Assembly (NCBI RefSeq): GCF_000006565.2
Contig: NC_031472.1
Span: forward strand, 1,207,227-1,271,226
Direction: 5' to 3'
Source of the DNA: Toxoplasma gondii ME49
Lineage: Eukaryota; Apicomplexa; Conoidasida; Eucoccidiorida; Sarcocystidae
Length of the DNA stretch: 64,000 nucleotides
Positions 25,501-37,797 of this stretch are shown piece after piece. The notes beneath the pieces are model-generated. The model ran no database searches. It worked only from the letters and a program-made list of their open reading frames with translations, and had not been told where the DNA came from. A program made the translations under genes and the position numbers. How positions within the stretch are numbered: position 1 is the stretch's first letter; every line of letters starts with the position of its first letter.

Positions 25501-28500
25501 TATATATATATATATGCCGGTATAGGGACGTGTCGATCTAAGTGTTCATCTAGCTCCTGGAATCTACTTCAACATCGAACAGATATCTGTATGAAGTTGT
25601 GAGCATAAATAAAGAGACATATGCATACATCCATTTGCCTCAACACACAAGCCGGCGTGTTTGGGCTTCTAGACCGATATCGCCACACACACGGTTATGT
25701 CATCCCTCCTTAACCACGGACCACCACCTGAGCTTCGATTATAGGGCACCCAACTGTGGAGATGCACAGATAAACACAGAAGGCCTCGACTTGGCTTACC
25801 CATCTAAAGAGGGCCTCTGGATTCCGGAAGATATCTCGAGGTCCTACAAAGCCCTTCATGGCTGAGACGTGCACGCAGAAGACAGGCCTTGAAGTGCGCC
25901 ATGCGGCAACAAGCAACACAATTTGCACTGGACATGTCCTTTTGCGGAAACAGCTCTACTCTTGGTCGGCCTGTCGTTGTTCGCTCCGTCTCTCGAAAGC
26001 TCTGGGCATCGAGCTTCACTACGTGGCGTCAGAGTTTTGCTTTTCCCTCTCTCCCCCCCAAACAGACATACACTGTATTTCATCCCGCATCTCTATGTCT
26101 GTTCGCATGAGACCTGCGAGAGTTCGTTTGCCCGACAACATGACACCGACGTGAACACGTCTCTCCCTGAACCCCCTAGAACCAAACTCACATAGAGATT
26201 AACGCGCCAAATGACACGTATCCCTACCTGCTTCTGAACTCTATAACGGTAATATACCTAACGACCGTGTTACAAACACCTCATACAAATATAGGCATGA
26301 AGGACCACGTAGCACATGAGGTAGCCACGTTAACTGAGGCTCCCCATGTGTGCCGGTGTCTGCAGAGATGCGCCATTACTGAACAACATATTTTATGTAA
26401 TACGAATCGTTTGACCACCTTGTTGAATCTTAAGTAAGCGACTGTAGTTCTCCGCTTCGGTATCTAAAGTGTCGGCCATATTCACAGTTTCCGTGACTCT
26501 TCAAATATACCTCGGCGCATGCTCAGAACGGCAGCCTCAGCCGCGAGAGCAGCGGAGCTACCCTTTGAGTCGCTCAGCTGCTTCCCTGCTCGGATGGCTC
26601 GCCAGGGAATGTAATGAGCGACACACATGCCGATGGCAGATTCAATTTGTTCAGCTGACGCCCCTGAAAAGAAGTGGATGCACTCAGAGAAGGATCGAAG
26701 AAAACTTACAGCCATTTCCCGCAGAATCTATGCGACATCCGTGGAGCGCAGGCTTCGAGGTCAGGCGCTACACAGAGCGGCAAAGTGGCTGCCAGTAGCG
26801 AAAGCGACGGTATCTACATGCATATCTCGATATCGCAGACGTTGCGCGCGCGTGCAGTGGTGACATCTATAGATGCGATACTGGCAAACACGATGTCATG
26901 CACGTTCCTGTTTGAATATTCGTAGATGCTTTCTTGCAAGAAAAGAGAGGGTGCGACTAAGAAGATATACATAGAAGGAGGTTGACATGTACATGAATCG
27001 ATGCCAAATACACAGACACAAGCGGGTACTCGCATGAATCACATACGTACATCATATACGGTTCGTATGTTTATATGTACGTGTACGCAAGTAAACGAAT
27101 GTTTAGTGGTTTGGTGTCAAGAGCCGGACCTAGAAGGGCACCATAGACTGCGGCAGAGGCAACGGCTCCAAAAACCACGTGGTCGATTTTGAACGTTTTG
27201 AGGCTGAAAACCTCTGCGAGGCGCCCGCGGATCTCGTCCAGACAAAGCATAGCCCGGAGGGCCTTCCTGCGACAGGACCAAAGACAGTTCTTGGTGTCTC
27301 CTCGTGGATTCCTTGATATTGAAAAATGTTTAGGAAACGTCGCTGGATAGAAAAGGCATGACCTCGTTTAGAACGTGTGGATACAACGTGCTCCCAAAAT
27401 GTTTCAAAATGAGGAAATAGCGCCAGACGCACAGACGGACATACTTAATACTTGTGCAGTTTGTCCCTACTTGATGTCTCAGTTCGTGTGATCAAAGTGT
27501 GAATAGAGTATCAATAACGATGAAACGTACTTGGTGCGATGTGTTCATTATAGTATAACAGGACGTTCGATCCAGTCGGCGACAGATGAGTATATCAAGG
27601 GTAAATGTGTTTTAGCGTCTAAACGCCAACAATAATATTCTCATCAGGATGAGCAGAAATGTATGCAGTCTATATATATGCATATATCTAAGTACAATAT
27701 GGAAGGCCAAAGAAAAACCTCACGCTCATGAATTAAGGGCTCGGGTGTACGTGGCACGTTTCAGGCGCATCGAATCTCTGAGAAATAAAATGCTTGCACT
27801 GACCATTTCTTTGAGACACTTGGCGCATGCTGGAGGACGGAGGAAAATGTCCAGAGAGTTGAAGACGAACATTCACGCAAAGGGCCATTTTCCGCAGGAG
27901 GCAAAGGCACAAGACCACACAGAGCAAGCAAACAGAACGCAGAGGCACCCGCGGATTGTCGCGGTGCGAAACCTGGGGAAGGAACTGAAGCTCTCGACAT
28001 GAACGCCGAACGAAATGGAGAGAAAATGGCGCCGAACCGACTGCTGACAGCAACGATATTTAGCAGGGTTTTCGAGTTCAGTCACCCAACAACGCTGGTC
28101 CCCGCCATGTATGAGTAATGCCAGTAGATGCTGATTTAAACGCATGCATGCACGTGACTATTCACAAACCTGAAGCAGACATACAACAAAGTGGTAAGCG
28201 CGCCGGTAGCTTTACCAACACCTACCGCTATGAATACATACATATGGATACTGTATTTATTTATACATTGACATATTCACGTAGTTTATTCGTCGACAGA
28301 TGCACATTGGCCGATGGGTGCATGCAGATATATTTGTGAAAGATACCGACGACTACCTGCCATCGACATGTCGGGCTCCAGCCTGGGCAGCGGCTATGAC
28401 GACTGGGTAGAAGTCGTTGTGGCCGAATTCGCCTGCTTGGTGTCCCTTCAGTTTTGGATTGAATCCAAAGACAGTGCCGTTGCTGTCCCACTCGCGCACG

Positions 28501-29314
28501 GCTGCGCAGTTCGCTGCCACGACCTAGTTTGCGACAAGAAACCAAGAAGAGTGTCTTTCACTTTCTTCTTCACTTTCCCGACACCCTCTGAGTGACTTCT
28601 CACCAGTGACGTCCTCGTTCAGCTCCTACTGCGACGTCCGCTTGACGGCTGCTTCTTGCGCTATTTGCCGAGGTCCCAACGCAATTAAATGAACGAATGA
28701 AGACTTCTAGTACCTACTAACACAAGACTTCTGTTACCGTTTCAACAACGCCAAGTTTCAGAATTATCCAGCTTGGATGCAGATGTGTTCCGCATTTCCC
28801 AAGCCTACGGGAAAACCAGAGTAGACATGCTCCTACACGAATGCCCAGCTCGTCAACATATAAACCCATACACATTTAGATATAGTTTGCCTGTTGGCAG
28901 CCTCTGAAACGACGTTAGCATGATCGTTCGTCGATGCCAGTGAGTGTCTGTACAGTGTGTCAAGGAGAAACTGACCTTTTCGGGCTGTGACCTTGTCAGA
29001 GTGCCAAAGACGCGCGCGCCGGATCTGTGACAGGAGACGAAACATGCACATGCGAAGGGGGAAATCACAAGACGCAACTGTCTTTGTCTGATAGCGGGGC
29101 ACGGCCCTCAGCATCGCTCTGGGAGACTTGGTTCTCTGCTCGCGGGCCCTGACTCGACCAAACACGAAATAGTTCCGCTGCATGCAAACTCATGCTGATC
29201 TAGTATCGTGCAAGCACAGAAACACAGACAAACATGCGTCGACAGTGAATAGGTACGTCGTTTTATCCAACTACGCGTATCTGCCCTTTCATATTACATG
29301 CGTACATCCATGTA

Positions 29315-29349
<35 letters not shown>

Positions 29350-30868
29350 ACATATGTATGTGCACATGTACACGTGGACGAACAGTTGAACGCGCGTATG
29401 GCCGTGCATGTGCGTGAATGAGGTAATCCTGTCTTTGCGTTGATTGGACGAGAGCTGTCGGATGTAGTGTACGAAACTGGCGACACGCTTCAACACCAAA
29501 ACACGCCTGCCCCCCTGAGGTGAGTAGGCGCGCCCACAACCGCTTGAAGCAGATGAGCTCTGCCAGCCTCCTGTGGCTTCCTTGAAATATGCCGGTCTCA
29601 AAGGAGAATCCATTCGTTCGTCAGGCGAATCAAGGATGTCAGAGAGTGTCTCATCATTATGGAGCTTCTCTGGGAACATGAACAGCCCATTTCGCATCCT
29701 CGATTCCCTCACAACGCAAGCACTTCCGTTTCAGCCAACAATGCCAACGATCTCATTTGGAAACTGAAGGGACCGATGGACGCCGCAAGAGCACTCACGT
29801 GCCTGAACCACACGAGACATACGCGGCGATGACGGCGCGTTCTTTTATCACATGCATGCTACTCTCACAAATTCTCAAGAGACTTCGTCTTACTGGTTCA
29901 TGACACGGACACCACCACAGCTTGTTGTTTTCACAGACAGATATATTCAGCTTGACGTCTATACATATATATATATATATATATATAGACATAGATATAG
30001 ATATATCACTTCAGGTTCACTGACGGAGCTGTGTATGTACACAGGGATCTACGGAGAGAGAAGAAGGGGTAAGACCTGCGTATGCAGACGTGGGTTTCTT
30101 CACAACCTCTGCTGTCTGTAGAATAACTTTATTCCCTGAACCTCGAAATATAGTGAACCTGCTGTTGGAGAGGCAAAAACAGTCATCTGCACGCATGCAT
30201 GTGAATGTAACCCTACATCGATCGCAGTCAGTGTGTCCTGTTTGTTTCTGTTTTCGCCAGCTTACAAGGATAATCCATAGCCTCATCCCTCAAAATTGTT
30301 GGTGCATTTGTTTTGAGCGCTAACGCGGATACTCCAGAGAGGACGCTGTCCGTGTGAAACAAACGAACTCTCTCGTAGATTTTCTCGCTGACATTATCTC
30401 CGTACCTGAAGGAAAGACGTAGCGAAGCACACGCCTCGGGTTACGTGTGTGTATGACATCCAAAGCACGCATATGTGTATTTCCAGAGAGAGCTAGGTGT
30501 ACACACCCCAGCATGGAAACATTGCCCCGCTTCCTTCTCCAGGACTCATAATTGAACCTACACACTAATACTTATACTGAAACGTACACTCACGCAGAAC
30601 CATGCAGCAGGAAAGCGTTGTGGCAAATATGAACCGTTGATAAGGGATCAAACATAGGAGCCTGAATAATTTAAACCGCCGGAAAGATGTATGAGAAAGA
30701 TGAGCATGAATATTTTGATGGCGTGCCGGAGGGGCACCCCGTGAAATCCGCAAGAGGCAAAGAAGCTCACTTTCCACCTAGGAAGTCGATGGCGTACTGC
30801 CCAATGCCAAGAGCCTGGTTTGAGTCTCGAGGCAAAACAACGGTGTCAGCTGAAGTACTTTGAGTCAT
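22589..30868 (-). CDS. prpD: 2-methylcitrate dehydratase, MmgE/PrpD family (at least 521 aa, at least 12 exons)
   Basis: Exons are 30868-30771, 30405-30266, 29024-28976, 28523-28357, 27266-27130, 26663-26511, 25861-25800, 24999-24874, 24532-24377, 24025-23889, 23472-23354 and 22806-22589. All junctions from exon 3 to the end are in phase. The product closely recalls fungal MmgE/PrpD proteins: NCAAVREWDSNGTVFGF, GHQAGEFGHNDFYPVVIAAA, then IPWRAIRAGKQLSDSKGSSA, HFKLGLYEHQSAGALE, DPRTRQSADHSM and VFPTGHASNTESD. The family dehydrates 2-methylcitrate in the mitochondrial methylcitrate cycle, which removes propionyl-CoA; that role is inferred here. The junction between exons 2 and 3 is out of phase, and about 8-10 residues expected between DEAMDY and SGARVFG are missing, so a microexon is probably unseen. 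No clear presequence is visible at the first ATG. The intron after 27130 begins GTCCGG, an atypical donor. Confidence 0.9.
22988..23009. repeat. (TA)n microsatellite in a PrpD intron
   Basis: Uninterrupted alternating TA between the last two PrpD exons. Confidence 0.9.
24728..24777. repeat. perfect 50-bp palindrome in a PrpD intron
   Basis: Each base from 24728 pairs with its partner back from 24777 without a mismatch. The arms CGGAAGCACATATCTAAGAT flank a central TA run. It lies in the intron between exons 24999-24874 and 24532-24377, so the pre-mRNA could fold into a hairpin of up to about 25 bp. Confidence 0.95.
25493..25515. repeat. (TA)n microsatellite in a PrpD intron
   Basis: Alternating TA preceded by a short TGTA-like array, between exons 25861-25800 and 24999-24874. 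Confidence 0.9.
29318..29345. repeat. (TA)n microsatellite in a PrpD intron
   Basis: About 28 bases of alternating TA, in the long stretch between the second and third identified PrpD exons. Confidence 0.9.
29965..29987. repeat. (TA)n microsatellite in a PrpD intron
   Basis: Alternating TA followed by a degenerate AGATATAG array, in the same long PrpD intron region as the tract at 29318. Confidence 0.9.
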
Positions 30869-32929
<2,061 letters not shown>

Positions 32930-35247
32930 GGGTCCGGCTGCTTTTCCGCTCTGTCAAGATGTCGCGTTAAACAACGTTGTAGGATTGCGACTCCCGACTG
33001 TACGAATGGCCGTTTCCGTGCTGGGATTTCTTACCGTTGCGAATTTCTATCGATATCAATGACTCCCTTATGCAGCACGTGGACACGGTCGCAACCCTCA
33101 CAGGTTGGCAAAGGTAGAATGAGAGGAAACGAGGGACCTGTCATTCGTGAAGTCGTTCCAACAGGACCGTTGAGGTTTTCTGGAGTCCCCACGGTAGTGC
33201 GGTTTTCCGGTCGCACCGGAACGCACATGTCGGACAGTAACTTAGAAACACAGGATGTGGAGCAAAAGGCGTATGAGCGTATATATAAGTGCAACAGTAC
33301 TTGTACAGCTGTCCACAGTCTTGCATAATGATTGACATCTTCTAAGCTACAGACAAATCTATTAGCATGTATATGCGTTTCGTTATTTAGTCTAGTTCTG
33401 GGACGACCGCTTGGTTTTGAGGTGTGCCGGGTTTTTTTGGAAAAGTGTTCTAGGGGAACTCGTGCATAAATGCCGAGTTCTCAGTTGGCGCTCATTTATT
33501 TCCTGCTGAGGAGTAGCCGGAATATCGTTTGGGGATGCTGCAGACCATATGAGCTCTAAGTGCATTAAAAACATGGGACCTGAACATAACTCAAAAGCAT
33601 CCTCATGGAGTGACCCGGTGCTTCTTACTTTTTTCATGTCTCAAAAACCGTAGAGTGAGAGATACTCATGTTTCGGTACTTCTGCAACTTTCGTCGGACT
33701 TTCCTTGTTTAAAGCCATCCAATAATCGTAGATGTGTTGCTTGATACTTTTTGTGAAGGCCGTATCTGCCCGCAGACTTTGCTGTGTGCATTAGTCAAAC
33801 AATTCGCTTAATAGCAGTATTCATTCGTTCGTATTGGTACTTTCACCGAGTACGTGCACAACACTGGAACCACAAACACAGAGGCCGAGTGGCCTCAAAG
33901 CGACAATGGTTTATCGTGCCAGCTTCAAGCAGTCTAGGGCATTTACGAAATGGCAGTCATATTCACGGTTTTGGATGTGCGCTGAAAATAGTACAGATGC
34001 ACGCAAAGCATAAACTGACATTTCCAAATGCGCAAGCATCTGGTTTCACGAAAACGATTGTTTATTTCAGCATACGTTGTTCAAAACTGTTTTCGCTTTA
34101 TGTAGGAAGCGAATGTGCTGCCCACGAGAGACGCGCACAAGTTCGCACGGCATCTACTGTGTCACTTCAGAACATACTGTGGACCAAATCCGGTCTACAT
34201 GCGTAATATGACAGTCAGACACATGCAGGTACCTAGGCAGTAGCAATTTTTAAAGTATAGCACTTAGTCTTCACCTCCTGACAACACATTCACCGAAGCA
34301 GTCACGCAGCCAGACACTGACGAAAACTGCATGTATGCAGTACTCGAGGCATCGCAGTAATCTGACCAGACATGGAAACACTTCCCCACCGGCGAACAAA
34401 CTACACATGAGATCCTAGACCAGGGGTGACGGAACGGGTCGTAAACCACCTGCGTCGCCTGTCTTGTAGAGACGAATTTTAGGAACGTAGTCATAGAATG
34501 ATTCAGACAGTGCGCAAAAGCCAAGGTCTTTTCTTCAGTACGAGAGTTCCTTTCATTGTCAGTGGAAATGAAGATAACTTCGACTTTATTGGTTCGAAAT
34601 CGTGGGCTACAAACCTTTGTCTTGTGGCTGACAAGACCCATGACGCGGGAACGGAACTCTTCTAAGAGAGTATGGATAGTACTCGCTGTCGCGGCGTTCA
34701 GGGGGTCGCTTGCACATGTTGTGCAGGTGCGACAGTGTGACTCAAACTTCTGGGGGAGGGAGAGCTTTATAAGAGACTTGTGGGTCTGCACAGCCCCACA
34801 GTTATTAGCTGTCGCAACAACGGGCTGAAAACAGCGTGTCCGCGACGTGAAATGGAACCAGAATTTTGTTGCGTGTTTGGCCTCAAACATCGCGCCGGAA
34901 GTCGTGAAGAGTCTTGCAGCCTCTTAGCAAGGTTACGATGCATATCAATATGATCAAATAATCGCCTCGTTGATCTGCTGGAAGCGACGGCTTCTGAGTT
35001 TTAGGAACACTCCTTACAGTGGGCTTTCCAAGGAGAGCCGTGAAGACATGGACAACCCCCTGCCTCAAGTCTTGCGCTGCTGCCCTCTGCAGTGTTTCCC
35101 CGTCTCGAGGAACGGCAGAGCCCCGGGTGAGGGAGCCTTTCTCGGCAGCCCTCAAAAAACCAGCCGCCTTTCAATGATAGATTTCTCGTCTTGGAGTGAC
35201 GCCAGCTTTTCGGTTCGTGTGCAGGAGTCGCGCCAAGAGCAACTATC
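32930..35247. other. spacer between RBX1 and the coiled-coil gene
   Basis: About 2.3 kb holding the presumed RBX1 3' UTR and the promoter and 5' UTR of the downstream plus-strand gene. It contains one 208-codon minus-strand open frame (34264-34890), listed separately. Confidence 0.5.
34264..34890 (-). CDS. unrecognised 208-aa open reading frame, doubtful gene
   Basis: An uninterrupted frame of 208 codons with no recognised domain, lying antisense in the presumed leader of the plus-strand coiled-coil gene. It carries several Cys residues but no spaced metal-binding motif, no signal peptide and no membrane segment. An ORF of this length could occur by chance in about 64 kb read in six frames. 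It could also be an exon of an unrecognised minus-strand gene. Confidence 0.15.
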   Translation of the reverse strand: MFEAKHATKFWFHFTSRTRCFQPVVATANNCGAVQTHKSLIKLSLPQKFESHCRTCTTCASDPLNAATASTIHTLLEEFRSRVMGLVSHKTKVCSPRFRTNKVEVIFISTDNERNSRTEEKTLAFAHCLNHSMTTFLKFVSTRQATQVVYDPFRHPWSRISCVVCSPVGKCFHVWSDYCDASSTAYMQFSSVSGCVTASVNVLSGGED

Positions 35248-37797
35248 ATGAACGCCTCGAACTTTCTCCGGAGACGCGCCTTCACTGTTGCCGAAGCACG
35301 TGAGGCAGATCAACGCAGCAAAACTAAGCTGACTGCTTTGCAGTCCACTGTGGAGGCATTCCAGAGCTTCGCAACCCTCAGCCAGCAGAAATCCGAATGG
35401 ATCTCATTTGCGTCAAGCCTCCACAGCCAGAGAATTCAGACTGAGGCTGCCCTGCGACGCTGTCAGCATCTTGTTGAGAGCATCGAAGGCCAGAATGCTC
35501 ACCTCCCAAGTGGGAGTGTAGAAAGTGATAGCCTTCTACACACCGACAGTCGTGTGCCCTCGCCCTCAGGAAGACAAGAAGACCGCAATTTCCACAGATG
35601 TTCTCGTCACGGTGATCAGTCATCGGAACATGCGGATACTAATGACCCTGCTGTCACCGCTGATGACATATGGTCGGCTGAAACGCTCCTCGAAAATGCC
35701 GTGATGCTTGCGCGGCTCGGGAAGCGAATTGCTACGCTGCTCACTGGTGGCGACATAACTGGTGAATCTGCAAGGACTCTAGGGAGGGTACCCGCAACTC
35801 CAACGAGTCCAAATAACACAGGGGACGACGAAACCGCTCCTCGTTCCCCTTTCCACCGACATCAAAACAAGGCAGGAAACTCTCTACTGAAAAGCGGCGA
35901 CCAAGTTGGCCTGTCGCTGGGCAGCACCTGCTGCAGCCAAAGTGAAACATGTTTGTCTGACCCGAAGTGGAGTTCAGGGTCTTCTTTTTGTGGCGAATCT
36001 GATCGACACCCGGAGACACATGAGAGCCTCTCCATCGGTAGCGACACGGACGTGTCGGGGCTCCCAAAGCCATCGCTGCACTCGCAAATGCTTCGCTTTA
36101 CAAGGCTGCTACAGCAGTATGGCTTGGTAGTAATTGCTATAGAGCAGGAATTGGACAAGGAGTACATCTGTGCTCAGCGGGCGGCGCAACAAAGCAAAGC
36201 GCGTCTTCTGTTTGTGCAGTCCACGCAGGGGTCCTTGACGCGTGGCGGCAGCTCTTGGTCCATCTCGGCGGGTTCGAGGGCGAAAGATACGGCTGCTTCT
36301 CCAGAGCCTGGAGAATTGACAGAAGAAGAAGAAAATTTCGTGGAGTCTTGCTACTCGGCTCTCCTGAGCAACTGCTGCCAAACTGCGTCGCGTCTTTTGA
36401 AACTCGGCAATGAGTACCAGGAGAAACTTCAGCGTCTCGAAGAAGACTTCCAGACGGAGCAGATGAGCATGAAACATGAGTTAGCCTCTCTATACGCGAG
36501 AAAGAAGGGACTTTTACGCGCTTTGAATGGCTCACGTGTAGCCACCGACTTCCATAGATGGGAGGGACAAAACAGGCGCACTGGTCACGTGAATGCCATT
36601 TCCGCTCCCTTCGCGGTTCCAAATGAAGGCACTGGGTTCCACAGGCAATGCCTCGCCACCTACGAAAGAATCGATCCTGCTGCGGTAGAAACAATCGAGG
36701 GAGAAATCTCCCTTTGCAATAGGGAAGTCTCGGATCCCCAGCAACCGCTGCCTCAATCTGATGAGACAGGCTCTCAAGCGGAATCCCACTGTCATCCTTG
36801 TCTACCAGACAGCACAGAAAGCAATCTACAAGAGGTGACGGATACTTTCAACTTCATTTATGGACAGTTTTCGTCCCCTGGTGCATCAAGATTGCTGCTC
36901 CTCGAGCGCCTGCAGCTGGAATTTCCTCGTGCTAGTGCCCACGTCCTTCGGGAAGTGACAGACCTTCACCGACAAACTGCGCTTTTGCAGCAGAGACGAA
37001 TGGGACATTGGCAAGCGTTCTCATTTGCTCGCATTGCCGCTTTAGCCGAGGCACAGAAACTGCGCACAGGCATTGTACTCAGATTTGGTAAAGAGAATAC
37101 GAAGAAGGAAGAGAGAAGGCGGCATGCACAGAAATCTGCGGAGATTAACAAACGACTTCAGTGGCAACAGGCCGCGTTCGAAGCGAAGGAGCTGGCTCGA
37201 AAGAAAGTGGAGGATGAAGAGCGCGCTCGTGCTGAAGAGACGCAAGCCCACCGGGATGCGAAGGCGCAGAAGCGGCAGGAGGAAATGAAAAGAAGAGTGG
37301 CTAGATTCTTGGAGCACAAGGAAGAAGTACTCAAGATGGAGCGCGCTGCGGCGGAGGCGAAAGCCCGCAACGAAGCTGAACAGTATGCAGCGACTCGAAG
37401 GCGGAATGCACGTCGAATTGCACGGCGGAGAGAACTAGATGCCTGGAGAGATCAACAGCGAGAAGAAAGACGTAGGGAGTGCATCAGACGACAAGAAGAA
37501 ATTGTACAGCGTATTAGAAGGGCTGCTGAACGGCTCGCCGTGGTGGCTCAGAGTGATCCCACACGACTGCGGTCAGACACTGAAGCTAGTCGCGCCCGCG
37601 CTGAGGCGATCAAGAAAGTCCGCCAGGAAGAGCTTTCCGACGCTACACGAATCAAAGGGTTTGGCGTGCGGCATGGGTACGGAACAGACACGCTGCTTCG
37701 AGACATGCGGCTCAAATTGTCGGTAGCCTTGTTTGAAGCTGGGTTGCTCCGTTGTGAGGCAGGCCACGAGGCACTCCTTTGCGTGGGAGCGAAATGA
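35248..37797 (+). CDS. coiled-coil protein resembling CCDC148/CCDC112 (849 aa, single exon)
   Basis: One open frame of 849 codons. Roughly residues 1-400 are hydrophilic, Ser/Thr-rich and poorly conserved in look, with an acidic patch and short helical segments. The C-terminal third is a long charged coiled coil (very rich in Arg, Glu, Lys, Ala and Gln) with alternating EERRR / RRQEE patterns. The block before the coil (FNFIYGQFSSP, then LQLEFPRASAHVLREV) and the SDPTRLRSDTEASRAR segment near the end recall the order found in CCDC148 and CCDC112, proteins linked to cilia or centrioles. That assignment comes from memory of family pattern only. The gene lacks introns, unlike most neighbours. 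No membrane or signal segment is seen. If ciliary, expression would be expected in flagellated gametes or at the centrioles. Confidence 0.88.
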   Translation: MNASNFLRRRAFTVAEAREADQRSKTKLTALQSTVEAFQSFATLSQQKSEWISFASSLHSQRIQTEAALRRCQHLVESIEGQNAHLPSGSVESDSLLHTDSRVPSPSGRQEDRNFHRCSRHGDQSSEHADTNDPAVTADDIWSAETLLENAVMLARLGKRIATLLTGGDITGESARTLGRVPATPTSPNNTGDDETAPRSPFHRHQNKAGNSLLKSGDQVGLSLGSTCCSQSETCLSDPKWSSGSSFCGESDRHPETHESLSIGSDTDVSGLPKPSLHSQMLRFTRLLQQYGLVVIAIEQELDKEYICAQRAAQQSKARLLFVQSTQGSLTRGGSSWSISAGSRAKDTAASPEPGELTEEEENFVESCYSALLSNCCQTASRLLKLGNEYQEKLQRLEEDFQTEQMSMKHELASLYARKKGLLRALNGSRVATDFHRWEGQNRRTGHVNAISAPFAVPNEGTGFHRQCLATYERIDPAAVETIEGEISLCNREVSDPQQPLPQSDETGSQAESHCHPCLPDSTESNLQEVTDTFNFIYGQFSSPGASRLLLLERLQLEFPRASAHVLREVTDLHRQTALLQQRRMGHWQAFSFARIAALAEAQKLRTGIVLRFGKENTKKEERRRHAQKSAEINKRLQWQQAAFEAKELARKKVEDEERARAEETQAHRDAKAQKRQEEMKRRVARFLEHKEEVLKMERAAAEAKARNEAEQYAATRRRNARRIARRRELDAWRDQQREERRRECIRRQEEIVQRIRRAAERLAVVAQSDPTRLRSDTEASRARAEAIKKVRQEELSDATRIKGFGVRHGYGTDTLLRDMRLKLSVALFEAGLLRCEAGHEALLCVGAK

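Noticed and set aside
29263..29712. Minus-strand 149-aa frame as a PrpD exon
   Set aside because: Its sequence does not resemble any part of MmgE/PrpD, it contains a (TA)n tract, and it lies where only about 8-10 residues are missing.
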